A stretch of DNA of 9,242 nt from CAZGTQ01 sp964528575. Lineage in GTDB: Bacteria; Planctomycetota; UBA1135; GCA-002686595. Every line of letters starts with the position of its first letter. The first letter of the stretch is position 1. Below the pieces are notes generated by a model. That model saw only the letters and a program-made list of their open reading frames with translations. It did not search any database and was not told the origin of the DNA. The position numbers and the translations under genes are program-made. The DNA lies in the NCBI GenBank assembly GCA_964528575.1, contig CAZGTQ010000197.1, forward strand, positions 1 through 9,242, written 5' to 3'. This document shows, piece after piece, positions 6,500 through 9,242 of the stretch.

Positions 6500-6509
6500 C
6501 GCGCCCGCC

Positions 6510-6788
6510 TTGACCGACGTCCTCCTCGCCGCCGCGCTCGCCCTCAACGTCCTCGTCTTCCTCGCGCTCGGCGCCGACAAGCACTTCGCCGCGCGCGGCC
6601 GCCGGCGCATCCCGGAGCGCACGCTGCTGTGCCTCGCGCTCCCGCTCGCCGCGCCCGGCGCGTGGCTCGGGATGAGCGTCTTCCGCCACAAGACGCGCAA
6701 GCGCTCGTTCCGCTGGAAGATGGTCGGCGTCACGGTGCTGCAGCTCGCCCTCCTCGTGCTCGGCCTGCGCCTGGCGGGACGAGCGTGA
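6510..6788 (+). CDS. DUF1294 family small integral membrane protein
   Basis: Small membrane protein of 92 residues in the DUF1294 family, whose function is unknown. The family pattern is clear: an N-terminal hydrophobic helix (about 2-20) ending in ALGADKHFAARG, the RRIPERTLL signature (32-40), a second hydrophobic segment (38-54), FRHKTRKRSFR (58-68), and a third hydrophobic segment (71-88). Length matches the family. The start is probably TTG at 6510, since no ATG or GTG is correctly placed and the hydrophobic helix begins at once; a Shine-Dalgarno is not evident. Its stop TGA lies inside the GTGA overlap with the hydrolase gene, so the two are probably translated from one mRNA. There is no obvious functional link between them. 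Confidence 0.88.
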   Translation: MTDVLLAAALALNVLVFLALGADKHFAARGRRRIPERTLLCLALPLAAPGAWLGMSVFRHKTRKRSFRWKMVGVTVLQLALLVLGLRLAGRA

Positions 6789-9241
6789 GCGCGCTCCTGG
6801 CGGTCCTCGCGCTCGCGGCACTCCCTGCGTCCGCCCCGTGCGACCCGGACGAGCTCGGCCTCGAGGTCGTGTCGCTCGTCACCGTCGCGGACGTCGTCGG
6901 AGCGCGCCGCGCGGCCGTCTTCCGCGACGCGGTCGAGGCGCGCATCGTCCGGGGCACGTTCGGAGCGCCGCGCGCGGGCGACGCGCTCGGCTCGCCCGGC
7001 GACGAGGCGCGCGTCTGGACCGCTGCGGCGCTCGAGCACGACCCCGCGAGCGGCTGGTACCGCGGGCCGGCGCTGCGCAGCGGCTGGGCGCGTCTCGTGC
7101 TGCGCTCCGAGCGCGCGCGGCCGCTCGTGCTCGACACGCGCGGCGCGCGGCACCTGTACGTGAACGGCGAGCCGCGCGCCGCGGACTACTACGGGCGCGG
7201 CTGGCACCGGGTGCCGATCGCGCTGGTCGAGGGCGAGAACGAGCTCCTCGTGCGCGGCGGCCGCGGCGCGCTGGCGCTGCGCTTCGAGGAGCCGCCGCGC
7301 GACGTCTTCCTCGGCGCGCTCGACGTCACGCTCGGCGATTTCGTGCGCGGCGAGAGCGCGCCGCTGTGGGTGGGCGTGCACGCGTTCAACGCGACGGGCG
7401 CGTGGGCGCGCGACGTGCGCGTCACGGCGCGCGTCGCGGGCGCGGAACCGCTCGTCAGCGCGTGCGGGAGCCTCGCGCCGGTTTCCGCGCGCAAGCTCGC
7501 GGTGCTCGTGCCGCGGCCGGCGGAGCTGGACGGCGTGGACGAGGTGAGCGTCGCGCTGCGGCTCGAGAGCGACGCCGGGGGCGCGCACGAGCTCGAGCTC
7601 GTGCTCTCGGTGCGCGACCCGCACGAGCGGCACCTGCGCACGTTCCGCAGCGAGCTCGACGGCGGCGTGCAGTACTACGGCGTCGCTCCGCCGCCGCCAC
7701 GCGAGCCGGGCACGCCCGGCGTGGCGCCCGCGCTCGTCCTCGCGCTGCACGGCGCATCGGTTCCCGCGTCGAACGTCCCGCCGCAGTACCGCCAGCGCGA
7801 AGGCGTCGTCGTCGTCGCGCCGACGAACCGGCGCGAGTTCGGCTTCGACTGGGAGGAGCAGGGCCGGCTCGACGCGCTCGAGGTGCTCGCGCACGCCGAG
7901 CGCCTCTTCGGGACCGATCCGCGGCGCACGTACGTCACCGGTCACTCGATGGGCGGACACGGGGCGTGGCACCTCGGCGTGCACTACCCCGACCGGTTCG
8001 CGGCCGTCGCGCCGAGCGCCGGCTGGCGCGATTTCTGGAGCTACGGCGGCGCGCTCGAGCTCGCGGACGACGCGCACGAGGTCGACCGGCTGCTGCTGCG
8101 CGCGACGAACGCGAGCCGCACGCTCCTGTTCGAGCGCAACCTGCTCCACGGCGGCGTGTACGTGCTGCACGGCGAGCGCGACGACGACGTGCCGGTCGAG
8201 CAGGCGCGCTTCATGCGCGAGCGGCTCGCCGCGTTCCATCCGAACTTCGCGTACTACGAGCGGCCCGGCGCGGGCCACTGGTGGGGGAGCGAATGCATGG
8301 ATTGGCCGCCGCTCTTCGACTTCCTCGCGCAGAACGTGCTGCCCGCGCCGGAGGACGTGCGGCGGCTCGAGTTCCGCACGGCGAGCCCGGCGATCTCGTC
8401 GCGCTGCTTCTGGATCGACGTGCGCGCGCAGGAGCGCTCGATGGAGCCGAGCTCCGTCGTGGCGCGCGTCGAGGCGGACCCGCGGCGCGTCGTCGTCGAG
8501 ACCCAGAACGTGGCGCGGCTCGCGCTCGATCCGGTGCATGCCGAGGGCGAGCCGGTCGCGCTGGCGATCGACGGCGAGGAGCTGACGTGGCCCGCGGGCG
8601 GCGGCCGCGCGCGGCTCGAGCGCGCGGACGGCGCGTGGCGCGTGCTCGCTCCGGCGGAGGAAGAGCGCGGCAAGACGCCCGCGGTCTGCGGCCCGTTCGA
8701 GGAGGCGTTCCGCCGGCGCGCGCTGCTCGTCGCCGGCACGCGCGGGAGCCGCGAGGAGAACGCCTGGGCGCTCGCGCGGGCGCGCTACGACGCCGCGACG
8801 TTCGCGTACCGCGGCAACGGCGCGTTCGAGGTCGTCACCGACGTCGAGTGGCTCGCGCGCGACGACGCCGCGGGCCGGGGCGTCGTGCTCTACGGCAACC
8901 GCGACACGAACGCGGCGTACGAGCGGCTCGTGACGGGTCCGATCGACGTGCGCCGCGGCGAGGTGCGCATCGGCGAGCGCGTCCGCGAGGGCGCCGAGCG
9001 CGCGTGCCTGTTCGTGCGTCCGCTCCCCGGCGGCGACGGGCTCGTCGGCGTCGTCGGCGGCACGGGGCTCGTCGGCATGCGGCTCACGAACCAGCTCCCG
9101 TACTTCGTGTCGGGCGTCGGCTACCCCGACTGGACGGTGCTCGAGCCGGCGCTGCTCGAGGGGGCGCCCGACGGCGTGCGCGCGGCGGGCTGGTTCGACG
9201 CGCGCTGGGCGCTCGGCGACGACTGGAGCGTGCGCGAGTAG
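6785..9241 (+). CDS. Exported alpha/beta hydrolase (prolyl oligopeptidase/esterase-like) with beta-rich flanking domains
   Basis: Predicted secreted serine hydrolase of 818 residues. The GTG at 6785 overlaps the previous stop (GTGA), and the protein opens directly with a hydrophobic signal peptide (residues 1-17, cleavage near ASA), unusually without a basic n-region. Residues about 20-290 are beta-rich, including LYVNGEP (124-130) and a GWHRVPIALVEGENELLV stretch like sugar-binding jelly-roll domains. The hydrolase core is about 310-520: LHGAS oxyanion region at 321-325, GHSMGG with nucleophile Ser388, HGERDDDVP with probable acid Asp466, and GAGHWWG with His498. Thus the triad is complete and in order. 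The layout is that of feruloyl-esterase/PHB-depolymerase-like or S9-type enzymes, and the substrate (ester or peptide) is unknown. Residues 525-818 form a further region with WIDV (543-546), GPFEEAF (636-642), GTRGSREENAWALARA (651-666), LYGNRDTNAAY (702-712) and VGVVGGTG (754-761). I cannot assign it to a named domain. The gene is complete, ending in TAG. Confidence 0.92.
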   Translation: MSALLAVLALAALPASAPCDPDELGLEVVSLVTVADVVGARRAAVFRDAVEARIVRGTFGAPRAGDALGSPGDEARVWTAAALEHDPASGWYRGPALRSGWARLVLRSERARPLVLDTRGARHLYVNGEPRAADYYGRGWHRVPIALVEGENELLVRGGRGALALRFEEPPRDVFLGALDVTLGDFVRGESAPLWVGVHAFNATGAWARDVRVTARVAGAEPLVSACGSLAPVSARKLAVLVPRPAELDGVDEVSVALRLESDAGGAHELELVLSVRDPHERHLRTFRSELDGGVQYYGVAPPPPREPGTPGVAPALVLALHGASVPASNVPPQYRQREGVVVVAPTNRREFGFDWEEQGRLDALEVLAHAERLFGTDPRRTYVTGHSMGGHGAWHLGVHYPDRFAAVAPSAGWRDFWSYGGALELADDAHEVDRLLLRATNASRTLLFERNLLHGGVYVLHGERDDDVPVEQARFMRERLAAFHPNFAYYERPGAGHWWGSECMDWPPLFDFLAQNVLPAPEDVRRLEFRTASPAISSRCFWIDVRAQERSMEPSSVVARVEADPRRVVVETQNVARLALDPVHAEGEPVALAIDGEELTWPAGGGRARLERADGAWRVLAPAEEERGKTPAVCGPFEEAFRRRALLVAGTRGSREENAWALARARYDAATFAYRGNGAFEVVTDVEWLARDDAAGRGVVLYGNRDTNAAYERLVTGPIDVRRGEVRIGERVREGAERACLFVRPLPGGDGLVGVVGGTGLVGMRLTNQLPYFVSGVGYPDWTVLEPALLEGAPDGVRAAGWFDARWALGDDWSVRE

Positions 9242-9242
9242 C

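Larger units (their letters stand above)
6224..6509. other. Divergent intergenic region between recQ and the DUF1294 gene
   Basis: About 286 bases without a supported gene. It must contain the promoter for recQ (leftward) and for the DUF1294/hydrolase pair (rightward). Base use becomes noticeably less GC-rich around 6420-6500, where two TTGCAA palindromes and a possible -10 box lie. Several frames stay open across it, but that is common at this GC content. No frame has a ribosome-binding site or a recognisable product. I see no tRNA or riboswitch fold. Confidence 0.7.

Noticed and set aside
6311..6509. Plus-strand stretch in the intergenic region reading VLGLLALGSTALGVG, like a signal peptide
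   Set aside because: It has no ribosome-binding site at the GTG at 6311, no stop before it becomes an alternate frame of DUF1294, and no recognisable mature domain. At most it is a decayed remnant, which cannot be shown.
4214..6784. A very long plus-strand frame, open from 4214 right into the hydrolase gene
   Set aside because: The part before 6785 is the antisense shadow of recQ and an alternate frame of DUF1294. Its translation is Arg/Ala/Asp-rich low-complexity sequence with no domain, as expected where stop codons are rare at high GC.
6224..8539. Minus-strand frame continuing upstream of recQ through the region antisense to the hydrolase
   Set aside because: The hydrolase on the plus strand has a full catalytic triad and domain structure. 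The opposite frame shows only Arg/Ala/Val/Glu-rich shadow sequence, and recQ has a well-placed GTG with GGAGG.
1..9242. CRISPR array, transposase, integrase, tRNA, rRNA or phage gene
   Set aside because: I found no regularly spaced repeats, no terminal inverted repeats flanking a transposase, no cloverleaf-like sequence with conserved tRNA motifs and no phage-like proteins.

Overview
The window is very GC-rich DNA (above 70% by eye) with six protein-coding genes packed on both strands. The mix of genes suggests a planctomycete or a similar high-GC, secretion-rich environmental bacterium: a large secreted alpha/beta hydrolase with extra beta-rich domains, a secreted peptidase-like protein with a degenerate zinc motif, an HDOD protein, and a molybdenum hydroxylase. 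That assignment is an inference from gene style. There is no rRNA or other phylogenetic marker here.

Positions 1-6223 are all minus strand. Read in the direction of transcription (right to left) they hold: recQ (4316-6223, GTG start with a strong ribosome-binding site); an HDOD signalling protein (3384-4247) close behind it; a secreted protein of about 393 residues (2082-3263) that looks like a gluzincin peptidase whose HExxH has become NExxN; and a two-gene molybdenum hydroxylase unit. That unit is a 2Fe-2S subunit (1385-1984) joined through a TGATG stop/start overlap to the molybdopterin-binding catalytic subunit (1-1385), which runs off the left edge.

Positions 6224-6509 are a divergent intergenic region. 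It contains two perfect palindromes with the same TTGCAA core, which are candidate operator sites. To the right, on the plus strand, are a small DUF1294 membrane protein (6510-6788, probable TTG start) and, overlapping it by GTGA, a large exported prolyl-oligopeptidase/esterase-type hydrolase (6785-9241) with an intact Ser-Asp-His triad and long uncharacterised flanking domains.

Functionally the genes look like unrelated housekeeping and accessory modules: DNA repair helicase, signalling, oxidative catabolism of an aromatic or purine-like substrate, and exported hydrolysis. I see no CRISPR array, tRNA, rRNA, insertion sequence or prophage. The most unusual items are the NExxN-X18-E pseudo-peptidase, the paired TTGCAA palindromes, a perfect 9-bp stem over a candidate start of the 2Fe-2S gene, and the conserved-looking but unassigned C-terminal half of the hydrolase.
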